NCBI GenBank assembly: GCA_032718475.1
Contig: JAUCBJ010002277.1
Coordinates: 1 to 20,565 of the forward strand
DNA length: 20,565 bases
Source of the DNA: Nemertoderma westbladi
Lineage: Eukaryota > Xenacoelomorpha > Nemertodermatida > Nemertodermatidae
Direction: 5' to 3'
The notes under the pieces were generated by a model. It was given only the letters and a program-made list of their open reading frames with translations. It did no database searches and was not told the DNA's origin. The first letter of the stretch is position 1, and each line of letters starts with the position of its first letter. The position numbers and the translations under genes are program-made. Shown here in pieces: positions 9,156 to 18,385 of the stretch.

Positions 9156-9330
9156 AACAAAGCCGCATCTGTGTTCAGGACATTGCTTTCGCCGTGAGGA
9201 CCAGCCTGTGCAAAATCTTGTGCTTTGGCAACCCAACCCCATGGAGAAAATAAGCATGGTGAACAGCCCATGACTTTCGTGAGACGCCTCCTAAAGGACA
9301 ATGGCCTTGAAATAATCTCGCGAAAGTCAT
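9156..9330 (+). pseudogene. LINE reverse-transcriptase C-terminal remnant
   Basis: Reading forward from about 9156 the translation contains CSGHCFRREDQPVQNLVLW. This resembles the GHC.R...PV..LVLWEP segment at the very C-terminus of some non-LTR retrotransposon polymerases. Near 9268 the frame shifts, and the homology seems to continue as MTFVRRLLKDNGLEIISRKS before a stop at 9331-9333. No reverse-transcriptase core is present, so this is a short decayed tail. It borders the DNA transposon, which may have inserted beside or into it. The identification rests on a remembered motif, and a chance resemblance cannot be ruled out. Confidence 0.45.
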
Positions 9331-9431
9331 AGGGGATAGGGAGTTGTGTCGGTGCAACTTTGTTGATAAGCTGTCATAGCATTCTTAACCCTATCTACCC
9401 TGGGCCATTTAGATCTTCCCAACGCCTGGGA

Positions 9432-9443
9432 GGGGGGGGGGGG
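9432..9443 (+). repeat. 12-nt G homopolymer
   Basis: An uninterrupted run of 12 guanines lies next to GTCGACCCCGACC, just before the inverted copy of the dispersed repeat. Confidence 0.95.
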
Positions 9444-9474
9444 TCGACCCCGACCTGATTTCTCGGCCATTTTT

Positions 9475-9655
9475 TAATGAATATTCATTGAAATTATCTA
9501 TATTCCCGCGATTTATAGGTTTTCTGTGATAGTAAATTAAATGGAAATGAAATGGAGATAATCCCAGTAACGCAACAACCATTTTTCGTGCAGGCACCAA
9601 AAGTGGGTGCAGCACGAAATTTTCAAAATTATTTGTTTCGAAATATTCATTTTAT
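9475..9655 (-). repeat. Dispersed ~180-bp repeat, inverted copy
   Basis: The reverse complement of this stretch aligns with the tandem pair at 15975-16330. Shared strings include TTTTGAAAATTTCG, CCCACTTTTGGTGC, TTGCGTTA and AAAACCTATAAATCGCGGGA, in the same order. No coding capacity was seen. It is a non-autonomous or satellite-type repeat of unknown origin. Confidence 0.8.
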
Positions 9656-10276
9656 GTAAATCATAATATAGTAATTATTAGAGAAGGGGGAGGGGACTGG
9701 ACGCATATCCCATCTCGGATAAATACAATTTCGGGCATAATTAAATGAATTATTCTAAGCAGGGTTGGTTGATAAGGGAAGGAAGGGTCAGGGTTGAATG
9801 AACGCTAATGAAATAATTGCTGATGCTGACTAATGTAATTAGTGTTGTTGATTAATTGGTATAGGTTTTCTTGTCTGCGGGATATATTATGGATGGACAA
9901 CTTCTAAATTGATTTGTTACCGGTCACATTATATATTGAAGTTATTTTAATATTTCAAATCTATCGGCTATAAAACTTATGCACTAAATAATTGACATAT
10001 AGCACATAAAGTATATACTAAATATGTTTAAATACCGTTAAACTAGGGATTAGCTACTTATAGCAAAGGCTAGTTTCGCGCAGCTAACCCCACGATTATG
10101 GTATGCCCTACTATATTGTACTTTTTGTGATATTAACTGATATACAGATAAATAAAAATACTGATACCTTACTTACTACTTACTGCCTTACTTTGCCAAA
10201 AGCCTGCACTCCGTTTACCATCTCCCTGGGCACCCCTATTCCCACCCCACCCACCTACCGATCATAAGCTACCTAT
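9656..10276. other. AT-rich non-coding stretch
   Basis: No gene, RNA or clear repeat is seen here. It lies between the dispersed repeat and the LINE cluster. Confidence 0.4.
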
Positions 10277-10549
10277 TTATTGCAGATTTGGAACTGTATA
10301 TTGCATGAGTTGTTTTTTTACCTTACTCATAAAGATAGATTTCACTTTAAATTCACGGAGAGATTTATCCATTTTGTTCCAATGTGATGCACCTGAAATT
10401 GCTAATGGTCGTGCACCTATAATTAAATTTACTCTAGGTATGAAGAACAAATTATGGGTATGTGATCGAGTACCGTAGTAGTGAACATCACGAATGCGTT
10501 TAAAGAGATTTTTTAGACCAGTTTTGTCATATTCATATTTCAATTTCAA
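10277..10549 (-). pseudogene. LINE reverse-transcriptase C-terminal fragment
   Basis: The minus-strand translation contains VHYYGTRSHTHNLFFIPRV and ASHWNKMDKSLREFK. These match the C-terminal tail typical of Jockey/CR1-like LINE polymerases (HNYNTRS, FF.PRV, G...WN.LP). The neighbouring element's own tail at 11001-11330 has the same landmarks (YNTRSTS, FFVPRVR, IWNALP) but a different sequence, so this is a separate copy. It may be the missing 3' part of the decayed LINE at 14110-15060, separated from it by insertion of the younger element. No upstream polymerase core is attached. Confidence 0.78.
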
Positions 10550-10576
10550 TTTATTTATTTATTTCTCTTCCGTCTA
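10537..10576 (-). repeat. Putative LINE 3' tail (AAAT/AAATTG repeats)
   Basis: On the minus strand this reads GAGAAATAAATAAATAAATTG followed by another GAAATTG-like step. Such simple repeats with an AATAAA are common at the 3' ends of CR1/Jockey-like LINEs. If it ends the LINE whose coding part stops at 11001, that element has a 3' untranslated region of about 430 bp. Confidence 0.5.
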
Positions 10577-10746
10577 TATATATGATTGCACTCATAGTAG
10601 AATATTGAATATAAGGTAGAATATTGAATATATATGTACATACTTTTAGAACTGTAGAGCACAATAATGATTATAAGGGTGTTATGTACACTGGGGGGGA
10701 GCAGTAGCAGTGCTAGTAGAGCTCCCTCCATATGTACGAGTTGACC

Positions 10747-10759
10747 GGGGGGGGGGGGG
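10747..10759 (+). repeat. 13-nt G homopolymer
   Basis: An uninterrupted run of 13 guanines lies within the presumed LINE 3' untranslated region. Confidence 0.95.
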
Positions 10760-10896
10760 TTTATGGATCGAGAAGTTATCGGTTGTATCCGTTACAATTT
10801 TTATTGTGTATTTTAGATTTTGTTGTTGGTAAATATCCCTGCCGGAAAATGTGCCGGTTTGACCGAATCCGAAACTGCCGTATCCATCAGCATAAT

Positions 10897-10930
10897 ATAA
10901 TAATCAATCAATTAATTAATTAATTAATAA
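10897..10930 (+). repeat. AATT microsatellite
   Basis: Repeats of AATC then AATT (AATCAATCAATTAATTAATT) lie in the presumed LINE 3' untranslated region. They could also be an alternative tail of that element. Confidence 0.7.
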
Positions 10931-11000
10931 TTAACTGTATTTATTGTAATATGGTGTGTCTTTGGAGTGTAATTATTAATAAAATGTCTCTAGGTATTTT

Positions 11001-12667
11001 TTAAGATAGGGTCTGGAGGAATATTTTTTTTAATTTATATGAAAACGAGTTTTTTGATTTAGCATTTTTTATATCGCTAGGGAGGGCATTCCATATTTTA
11101 GGGCCAGTGAATTTTAAGGATTTCTGGGTGAGCTGTAATCTTACACGTGGAACGAAAAAATTTTGTGCAGAAGTTGATCTAGTGTTATATCTGTGGATGG
11201 AACTAGTTTGTTCAAATAAATTTTGTAATGCTTTAGTTTTTTTCATTTTTTTAATATCATACATATATTTAGCCACTTCAAGTTCGAATACTTTTTCGAG
11301 AGGTAAAATATTTAAGTTTTTATAAATTGGGTTAGCATGAGCTTGATAATGGCTGAAAGTTATTGCTCGAACAATTTTATTAACTTTTATTTTCAATTTA
11401 TCAGTATTTGTTTTGTGTGCGTTGCCCCAGAGTAGTATTCCGTAGAGGATATGTGGATGAACTAGTGCGAAGTAGAGGGTTCTTAAAATGTGCAGAGGTA
11501 GAATGTATCTTAATTTGAAAAAAATTCCAGTAAGTTTCGAGATTTTTGAGTGTATGTAATTGCAGTGTGTTTTCCAGTCAATTTTATTGTCAATATAAAT
11601 ACCTAAGAATTTTGATGCTGTTTTTTGTGTAATTGAGATAGAGCGGAGTGTAACCGGGGGGAGCGTTGTTTGTCTGCAATTATTAAAAATAATGTATTCT
11701 GTTTTTTTTAAATTCAGGGAAAGTTTATTGTCTATGAGCCAGTTATCAAGTTTCACTAGTTCGTGGTTGACAGTTCCAATAAGGTTATTAATATTTTTAG
11801 CACAATGTAGTAGTGTTGTGTCATCGGCGAAAAGTGTGGAAAGGAGATCAGTACAATTTGGAAGATCATTAATGTAAAGTAGAAACAATATTGGGCTCAG
11901 TATGGCCCCCTGTGGAGTTCCACAGGGTGACCCAGTACGTTCAGGGTAATACCATTGATGTGAACTATGTGCGACCTGTTGTGTAAGAAACTACCAAGGA
12001 GCTGTAAGGGGAGTCCGCGTATGCCGTAACAGTCCAGTTTCTTAAGGAGAATGTCGTGGTTGAGTGTGTCGAAAGCCTTCTTTAGGTCTATTGATATGAG
12101 ACAGGCTGAGCCACCGCCATCCAATGTATGCTGTATTTGTTCAGTAACTGTTAAAATTGCGTCACTTGTGGTAATGTTTTTCCTGAAACCATGTTGTGAT
12201 GAAGTGAGTAATTCGAATTTGTTTAGGTATCCTATTAATTGAGTGTTAATTACGCGCTCATATATTTTTGTGAAAATGGGTAATATTGATATAGGACGAT
12301 AATTATTTTTATCTGTGGGGTCCCCCGTTTTAAAGACTGGAATAATTTTTGCTATTTTCAGTATGTTAGGATAGAATCCCTTTGAGAATGATAAATTAAT
12401 TAAATATGTTAAGTGCGGGGCTAGAATATGAGCTGCTATTTTAATTAGTAATACTGGAAAATCATCATAGGTTGAACAGTTATTATCAATATCTAATAAA
12501 TAATAAATAATTTCATTCTCACACGGTTCAACCAATGTGAATGAATTAGGGCGAGTGTTTTTAATGTGCCTGTTGGGATGTCTATTAGATTTTGGTATTA
12601 GATCTGCTAGTTGAGGGCCGATTGAAGCAAAGTGATTGTTAAAGATGTTCGCTATTTGGTAAGCTTC
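11001..12667 (-). pseudogene. LINE reverse transcriptase domain, one frameshift
   Basis: This is an RNA-directed DNA polymerase used for target-primed reverse transcription. Reading from 12667 on the minus strand it opens with IANIFNNHFASIGPQL, then IIPVFKTGDPTDKNNYRPIS, SSQHGFRKNITTSDAI and LISIDLKKAFDTLNHDILLKK. These are the fingers and first catalytic-aspartate motifs. The frame then ends at 11897. The homology resumes one frame over as CGTPQGAILSPILFLLYIND followed by LFADDTTLL, whose FADD box at about 11831-11820 is intact, then LGIYIDNKIDWK. The frameshift lies near 11928-11940, between the primer-grip side and the catalytic loop. The C-terminus has YNTRSTSAQNFFVPRVR and IWNALPSDIKN and ends at 11001. 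Clade is likely Jockey/CR1-like. Apart from the frameshift no internal stop was noted. Confidence 0.9.
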
Positions 12668-12689
12668 TTAGCTTGGTAAGCTTGGTAGG

Positions 12690-13970
12690 CTATTCTTTCT
12701 TATAATATGTTTTTTCAGCTGTGCGTAGGACTTTGGTGAGGTTGTTACGGTACTTTTTATAATTGTCTAGTTTTTCATCTGTTGGGTGTGACATTAAAGA
12801 TGTATATAGATTATTTTTATTTATTACACATTTTATCAAATTTTGAGTCATCCAAGGTTTTTTTGGAATTAGATGTGGCGCTATTTCTTTTTTCGGTAGA
12901 TGAGTTTTACATACGTTTCCCAGATTTTTATAAAAAATATCAAATTTATCATTATTTTGTATATTTTCATCTCTGTATGTCCAGGTTTCAGATTTACAAA
13001 TATCATTGAGAAAATGTTCTTTATTAAATTTACTATAGTCGAAAATTGTAGTTATTTCAGTAGGCTTCAAGTAGCAATCAAAATCATTAATTATTATAAA
13101 CGTTGCTAAATGGTCAGTAGTGCCTAGTTCAGTAAGAAAAACCCCGGCTGTAATAAATTTATCGGTAATATTAGTTGAAATGTGATCAATTGTGGATTTT
13201 GTATATGGAGTTATTCTAGTCGGTTGTTTGATAAGTTGGTTGAAACAATAGGTATTTAATGTATTGATATATTTATTTGATGAGCTTGATATATTTAGAG
13301 TATTAATGTTAAAATCTCCCGTAATTATGGTATCGTATTTCGCGTCAGTAATATTATTTAGTAGAGTCGTTAGTTCATTCAAAAAATGTTCTTCAGGGCA
13401 TTTCCCAGGTCTGTAGATGGTTCCTACTAATAGTGGTTTGCGGTTGGCGGTAGCTCTGCCTGGGGTCAATAATATCCAAGAAGACTCACACCCATCTACA
13501 GTAAATTGTATTTTCGTAGTGTCATATTCATATTGTAGTCCTTCTTTGATGTATATTGCAGTCCCACCTCGATCTCGTTTACCGTATTGTCTATTATTTA
13601 TTAGGGGGCCTACATATCCTTCAATTTTAATTAATGATAGATCAGTTCCGTCAGTCAAAAAAGTTTCGGTAAAAGTTAATATATCAAACTGTTTGTTTAG
13701 TAGGTGGAGGTAGTTTGTCGTATCCTGTAAATTTTTACTTAGACTTCTACAATTAAGATGAAATACCGTAAGAGATTTTTTATTAGAGTTGGAGTGGTTG
13801 GAAAGTAAGTTGAAAGATTCGTGGGTGAAGTATTCAGAGCTGTCTATAGTAGAAATGAGGTTAGTATCAGGGTCGCTGGATCGCAGGTGGTTGTTTGAGT
13901 CCGTGAAGTCAATTTGTTCAGTGTCGTCTTCGGAAGGGAATATATCAGTATCGGTGGAAAGAATAAAAAA
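12690..13970 (-). pseudogene. LINE apurinic-type endonuclease domain
   Basis: The domain would nick chromosomal DNA to prime reverse transcription. The open minus-strand frame runs from a TGA at 13973-13971 to a stop at 12690 (426 codons). It contains VFHLNCRSLSKN, FDILTFTETFLTDG, DRGGTAIYIKEG, GTIYRPGKCPEEHF, IITGDFNINTL, TRITPYTKSTIDHIS and LGTTDHLATFII. These follow the usual order of the exonuclease-endonuclease-phosphatase fold, with the GDFN and TDH catalytic motifs present. No ATG precedes the first motif in this frame. One at 13990-13988 lies a frame away, so a small indel in the T-rich run may have removed the start. At the 3' end KTYYKKE meets a stop where the polymerase linker should continue. 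Confidence 0.88.
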
Positions 13971-14109
13971 TCATAAAAAATACTATGCATTACTTGAACC
14001 AGCTGTGCTGTACAATTGTTGAATTGTTGAATTGAAATATTCAATTTTAGATATAATGGAAATGATGACTCAAATCGATCTGAAAATATGATACAGCATA
14101 AAATTATAT

Positions 14110-15060
14110 TAACTTTAATTCGTACTCGATTTATTAGGGTCGATCCAGTCTTTCTATGTAAATGCCTAGATATTTTGTAGATTTTGTAAATTTTGTTTTG
14201 GAGCCGTTAATAGACAAATAATGATGGATAATTAAGGATAATATTTATTTTTATCTGTTTGCTTTGAGCCAGTTTTGTATGTTTACTAATTAATTGTTGA
14301 TTTTTAAATAAATTTTTAACATTTGTAAAACATTTTTAAATAAATTTTTCACGTTACATATGCGAAGTCCCAAAAGCTTGTGTCGTCTGTAAATAAGACT
14401 GTAAAAAGTTCACTAGCTAGTGGTAGATCATTAATATAGATCAAAAATAACAGTGGGCCTAAGATACTTCCTTGTGCTATTCCACATGCGATTAATAATT
14501 TTTCAGATTTCACGTTATTAATTGATGTAAATTGAGAACGATTGGATTAATAGCTTGTGAGCAATTTTAATTGATTTCCCCGTATGCCGTAAAATTCGAG
14601 TTTTTTTTAATAATATATCATGGTTTATAGTATCGAATGCCTTTTGGAAGTCAATATAAATGACGCACGCTGAATTTTTATTATCCAAGATATATGGAAT
14701 TTTCTCAGTCATAGTTAAAATAGCATGAAAAGGGCTGCATTTCTCTCGAAATCCACAGTGATGGCAAGATTTGATCATACATTATGCGCTCAATAATTTT
14801 TCTAAAAATTGGTAAAACAGAAATAGGTCAATAATTTGTTTTGTCTGTTGGATCGCCTTTTTTAAAGATTGGTGTAACTCTTGCAACTTATAAGTTAATG
14901 AATCTGGAAAATGGTCATTATCAAAATATATATTTATGTGATCGGCCAAAGGAACTGATATAATAGCTGAGGCTAGTTTTACTAATTTGCATGGAAATGG
15001 ATCATTATAAGCACGATGTTAGCCAGCTTTAATAAATGGTATTGCACCTCAACCGGACCG
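14110..15060 (-). pseudogene. Older, heavily decayed LINE reverse transcriptase
   Basis: Scattered across frames on the minus strand are polymerase motifs of a second LINE: PFPCKLVKLASAIISVPLAD and HFPDSLTYKL (14880-15000), VTPIFKKGDPTDKTNY and PISVLPIFRKIIERIM (about 14765-14880), CVIYIDFQKAFDTINHDILL (about 14590-14680), AQGSILGPLLFLIYINDLP with LFTDDTSF (14365-14490), and TKYLGIYIE (about 14155-14180). The catalytic box reads FTDD instead of FADD. Stops and frame changes between motifs show it is dead. It is related to but clearly distinct from the neighbouring element at 10540-14050, and it stops where that element begins. Its C-terminus may be the piece at 10277-10549. Confidence 0.8.
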
Positions 15061-15830
15061 GTTTCTGTAAGAACAAATGATTTGGAAATTTTCTGTTTTC
15101 GTATTAAAGATAATTTTGAAGTTTTAGATAAGGCTATAGAGGATATAAGTTAGTGTGCATCCTTCGTGCCAGAAATAATTAACCAACTAGAACACAGACA
15201 GCCAATTCTGGTGGGACGGTTTTAACTTTGAAGGGCATTTTCTCAGAATGGCATTTTTCATTTTCAAATTACTACTCCTCCGTCATTTTTCAACCAATTT
15301 TCTTCGTTTTTGGCTCATTCGAACGAGCTTTGAAAGCTCTTTAAAAGTTATCTTATGGAATTTTGATAAATATTACCATTTTTTTATAATTAGCCAATTT
15401 TAATTAAAAATATTATGATTAATTAATTTAATTAAAATAAAAATTTCCAAATTTTACTATAGAGGCTATTCGGCCTTCCATACAGTAGTTGACCATGACA
15501 AAATTGCAACATTATCATTTAACACTAATTGACAGCCATTTTCAAAAAAGGTTCATGGGGGGGGGGGGGGGTATAAACCCCCTCTAAGATCAATTCCCAC
15601 ATTGAGAGAGCCGCTGAGGTCCTCACATCCTCAGTTAACAGGAGTGTCCTCAGTCCTCAGTCAGAGGAGTTCCATGTAAGAGTTTGTCCTATTTTAGCAT
15701 GTAGATATCAGGATCCGTATCGACGATCTGTGGTGGGCTTAATTCCGAGATCTTGAACATTAAGTTACCATCCCGAGAGAAAGCCGAAAAAACGACCTTT
15801 GACCGCTTGAGATTCTGAAGCATATGAAGC
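15061..15830. other. Non-coding region right of the LINE cluster
   Basis: No gene is supported. It holds a small palindrome GAGCTTT-G-AAAGCTC at 15325-15339 and a 15-nt G run at 15557-15571. A CCTCAG-rich patch lies near 15617-15665. Confidence 0.4.
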
Positions 15831-15859
15831 ACACTGGGCATATCAGATATGCCCAGTGT
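15831..15859. repeat. Perfect 29-bp palindrome
   Basis: The arms ACACTGGGCATATC and GATATGCCCAGTGT are exact reverse complements around a single A. Such a structure could extrude as a cruciform or be a symmetrical protein-binding site. It is too short, with no loop, for a canonical microRNA hairpin, and no gene abuts it. Confidence 0.9.
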
Positions 15860-15974
15860 TTGTCTATGGATAATGTAGTAGACTTACTACTATAACTAAT
15901 ATAATATGTTGTTATCTCCTCCCTATCTTTGCTATCTAAATCCTGAGACTAATCTTCCTTGCGGAGAAAATATT

Positions 15975-16330
15975 TATACAAATGGCATTTGCGTTACTCG
16001 GATGAACTCCATTTTATTACCATTGCATTCATTCACAATCACGGAAAACCTATACATCACAGGAATATAGGTCTAATATAGGTCGAATATAGGTATATTT
16101 AAAGAAAGTAAATTTTGAAAATTTCGAGCAGCGGATGTACCCACTTTTGGTGCACGCACTAAAAATGGCAATTGCGTTATATACTCCTATGAACTTCATT
16201 TTAAATCCAATGAATTGGCAATAGAAAACCTATAAATCGCGGGAATATAGGTCAAATAATGAAACTTTCGAAACAATCAATTTTGAAAATTTCGTTTAGC
16301 ACCCAATTTTGGTGCCTGCATGAAAAATAC
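15975..16330 (+). repeat. Dispersed ~180-bp repeat, tandem pair
   Basis: Two units follow each other with a period of about 180 bp. Shared landmarks are TTGCGTTA (15990, 16173), a CTCC..GAACT-type string, GGAAAACCTATA or GAAAACCTATA, GGGAATATAGGTC-like strings, AATTTTGAAAATTTCG and CC(A)CTTTTGGTGC. A short (AATATAGGTC)n stutter lies at about 16062-16095. An inverted third copy is at 9475-9655. No coding capacity is present. Confidence 0.82.
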
Positions 16331-16984
16331 CTTTTAGGCCTCTGAACTAAACATTAGATATACTGTATTCAACTCCACATCCAAAAAAAGCGATATAGAA
16401 TAGGATTTGTATGGTTTTGGGCAACTTGATAAATTACTCTATATTTTTTTATTTTCAAAAATCTTGACATGGGTGCGAGAAAGCTCCCGTACGAAAAAAA
16501 CTGGTGAGGTTAGAGCCACGGTTGTTTTTTTTCATTTGAAATAGGAACAAATTTAGGAAAATGTAGGAAGTTTCAAGGTCATACCTCAAATTCATCTCAA
16601 TGTGCAGTTTAAATGAAGCAGGCCGATTTTAGTAGTAGTTGTACTATTATTAACTGATCAATATGTCATTATGTCTTGTTCTATAGCAGACGGCTGATGA
16701 GAGGATATGTGGTGATCAGTCATTAACCTTTCTGAAATGTCTTCTATAAACTAAACTAAACTGGTCTTGATAACCCAGATGAATTTGTGGAGGTGTTACA
16801 TTGCGGGGGGGGGGGGGGGGGGGGACAATGTATCTTAGAGGTGTGGCATATATTATGTAGTTAAGTATCTAATGTCACAGTTGGAATTTAATATTTATTA
16901 TTCACTCCTTATAGACTCTAGGTAGGTTAGATATGCCTAGTAGTGTTCCTAGGACATTATATATCAATAGGCCAGTTCATATAT
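16331..16984. other. Non-coding stretch with a 20-nt G run
   Basis: No gene is seen. The only notable element is an uninterrupted run of 20 guanines at 16805-16824, the longest homopolymer in the window. Confidence 0.45.
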
Positions 16985-17036
16985 CGGATTTGGATTCGGA
17001 TTTGGATTCGGATTCGGATTTGGATTGAGATTTGGA
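16985..17036 (+). repeat. Hexamer satellite (GGATTT/GGATTC)
   Basis: About eight copies of a six-base unit alternate between CGGATT and TGGATT steps, ending at GAGATTTGGAG. It is a short simple repeat with no associated gene. Confidence 0.85.
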
Positions 17037-17062
17037 GCCATGAGCTGTGGTTCGCGTTATTA

Positions 17063-17261
17063 TATGTCATTTCTTTGGTCTGAGGAGCGCCACCCGTCCG
17101 ATGTGAACGGGAACGCAGGACCTTTTATATAGTTTTCCGACTCAAAGTTATTTTCTTTTTCTTTCCGTTAAGTTCTGTACCAACTACGAATAAAGCATTG
17201 AACATTTTTGGGTGATTAGCCGATAAATATTCTATTAAATTTTGCATCCTGCAATTTTTAG
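17063..17261 (+). other. LTR-like or promoter-like segment, weak
   Basis: A TTTATATAG box at 17123-17131 is followed about 60 bp later by an AATAAA at 17189-17194. A more GC-rich stretch (GAGCGCCACCCGTCCGATG) lies upstream. Spacing and composition recall the U3-R part of a retroelement long terminal repeat, or a small promoter. No partner LTR, primer-binding site or target duplication was found, so this is only a suggestion. Confidence 0.2.
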
Positions 17262-17454
17262 AGCGATCGAGACTACCTACCTCTATAAAGAGGCAGTTTC
17301 GTTATTATTAAACAATCATATTATATTACAGGATGATAATACACTGATTGTATTCTATGGCAAATATTATTATGTTTACAAACGTGATGATATGAGGTGC
17401 TCCAAGATAGGATTAATTGAAGACAGATATGGTCTCATTGGTACCCATTCCTAA
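17262..17454 (+). CDS. Possible terminal exon, function unknown
   Basis: A pyrimidine-rich stretch ending TGCAATTTTTAG precedes a frame open to a TAA at 17452-17454. It encodes about 63 residues, including LLLNNHIILQDDNTLIVFYG and KYYYVYKRDDMRCSKIG. Composition is less AT-skewed in a coding-like way than its surroundings, and there is no ATG at the start, which fits an internal or last exon. I recognise no domain. No matching donor exon was identified upstream, and a chance open frame is quite possible. Confidence 0.2.
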
Positions 17455-18085
17455 CTGGCCTGATTTGAACTCATTGATGATACTGACTCTTAAACATATG
17501 GGGAGTGCGCTGAAACAAACTATTCAGATACACTAAATGGAAATTACCGCATAAGGGTGAATGGTTTATATATCTCATTGGTTGTAGGTTGTGCCGACCG
17601 TAATTAGGATTAGGATATACAATCAATATAAACGGGAGGTATCTTTAGGGTGACATTCTTCAAATAATATAATACTTACTGTATACAATGCAAAGATAAT
17701 AATTAATATGAAATGTAGACCTCTTTCTACCTGCAAATGAAGGGAATTTATTAAAAATATTGAGACTTGAAGAATATCACGAGTAAAAATATTGAGGAGT
17801 GATTAATGAATAATCGCTTGTAAAATTTGATTTTTTCAAAGTGGCTTGAGTTTTCGTGACCCTATAATTATTTAAATATGTTTACAAGGGTAGTTTTAAC
17901 AAAATTTACAGCTTTAGCAGGTACAACAAGTCATTCTTAATCAATATTGTTTCAAAATAATACAAATACAAACACTGAACATATATGTATAGTATATATT
18001 AATGGATTCAGTCAAAACCGAAAAACTCCTCACAAACGCCACCACTACTATCAGACTCAGAGACCAAAGTGATAAATCCGACAAT
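17455..18085. other. AT-rich non-coding stretch
   Basis: Nothing recognisable is seen. Open frames here are short and motif-free, and the sequence is not obviously repetitive. Confidence 0.4.
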
Positions 18086-18385
18086 TTATAGTCCATCACC
18101 AGCAATATCTCGATCTCCTCTCCCACTAATACCACTTCCCCTTCCAACAATCCCCCTTATACAACTTCCACATCCAACAGTACACCTTAGGCCACTTCCA
18201 CATATAACAGTCCCCCTTATACCACTTCCACATCTAACAGTCCACCTTATACCACTTCCAACAGGCCCCCTTATGCCAACCCTTAATTTCTCAACCTTTT
18301 GTCTTAGACGATCGTCATCGGGAATTCTAATCAACTTATTTTTAGATCGTATGTGGCAACCCAGACCTTTTAGTGTATAACGCAT
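18086..18385 (-). CDS. Hypothetical ORF spanning a 10-residue repeat, doubtful
   Basis: A complete minus-strand frame of 99 codons runs from ATG at 18385 to TAA at 18086. Its first 36 or so residues are non-repetitive and charged (HIRSKNKLIRIPDDDRLRQK). After that come about five copies of a ten-residue unit close to GSGIRGTVRC, produced by the 30-bp minisatellite. No signal peptide or known domain is seen. Because the minisatellite unit is a multiple of three and lacks stops, the plus strand is open as well, so the frame alone is weak evidence. It could be an exon of a minus-strand gene or a by-product of the repeat. Confidence 0.25.
   Translation of the reverse strand: MRYTLKGLGCHIRSKNKLIRIPDDDRLRQKVEKLRVGIRGPVGSGIRWTVRCGSGIRGTVICGSGLRCTVGCGSCIRGIVGRGSGISGRGDRDIAGDGL
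18131..18274 (+). repeat. 30-bp coding-compatible minisatellite
   Basis: Four to five units, each beginning ACCACTTCCACAT or a variant, start at 18131, 18161, 18191, 18221 and 18251 (the last is 24 bp). The middle of each unit reads AACAGTCC and the end CCCTTAT. Translation gives PLPH-TV-LI repeats on the plus strand and GSGIRGTV-C repeats on the minus strand. Confidence 0.92.

Larger units (their letters stand above)
10540..14050 (-). mobile_element. Jockey/CR1-like non-LTR retrotransposon, damaged
   Basis: On the minus strand the order is apurinic-type endonuclease (13970-12690), reverse transcriptase (12667-11001), then an untranslated tail. This is the layout of ORF2 of an endonuclease-bearing LINE. 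The 3' end is placed at the AAAT-type tail and the 5' end near 14050 where coding signal stops. Both borders are estimates. No ORF1 with a zinc knuckle was recognised, so the copy is probably 5'-truncated. The frame is broken at the endonuclease-polymerase junction and inside the polymerase, so it is not autonomous now. Confidence 0.82.

Noticed and set aside
9175-9357. Minus-strand 60-codon ORF next to the transposon
   Set aside because: The plus strand reads better as a LINE polymerase tail, and the minus frame shows no family motif.
12782-14022. Plus-strand ORFs over the LINE endonuclease region
   Set aside because: They are antisense shadows of a well-supported minus-strand endonuclease domain.
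15831-15859. Rho-independent terminator or microRNA precursor at the palindrome
   Set aside because: The context is eukaryotic, no T run follows, there is no loop, and the stem is too short for a microRNA precursor.
18069-18380. Plus-strand proline/leucine-rich ORF across the minisatellite
   Set aside because: It has no ATG start and its openness is explained by the stop-free 30-bp unit.
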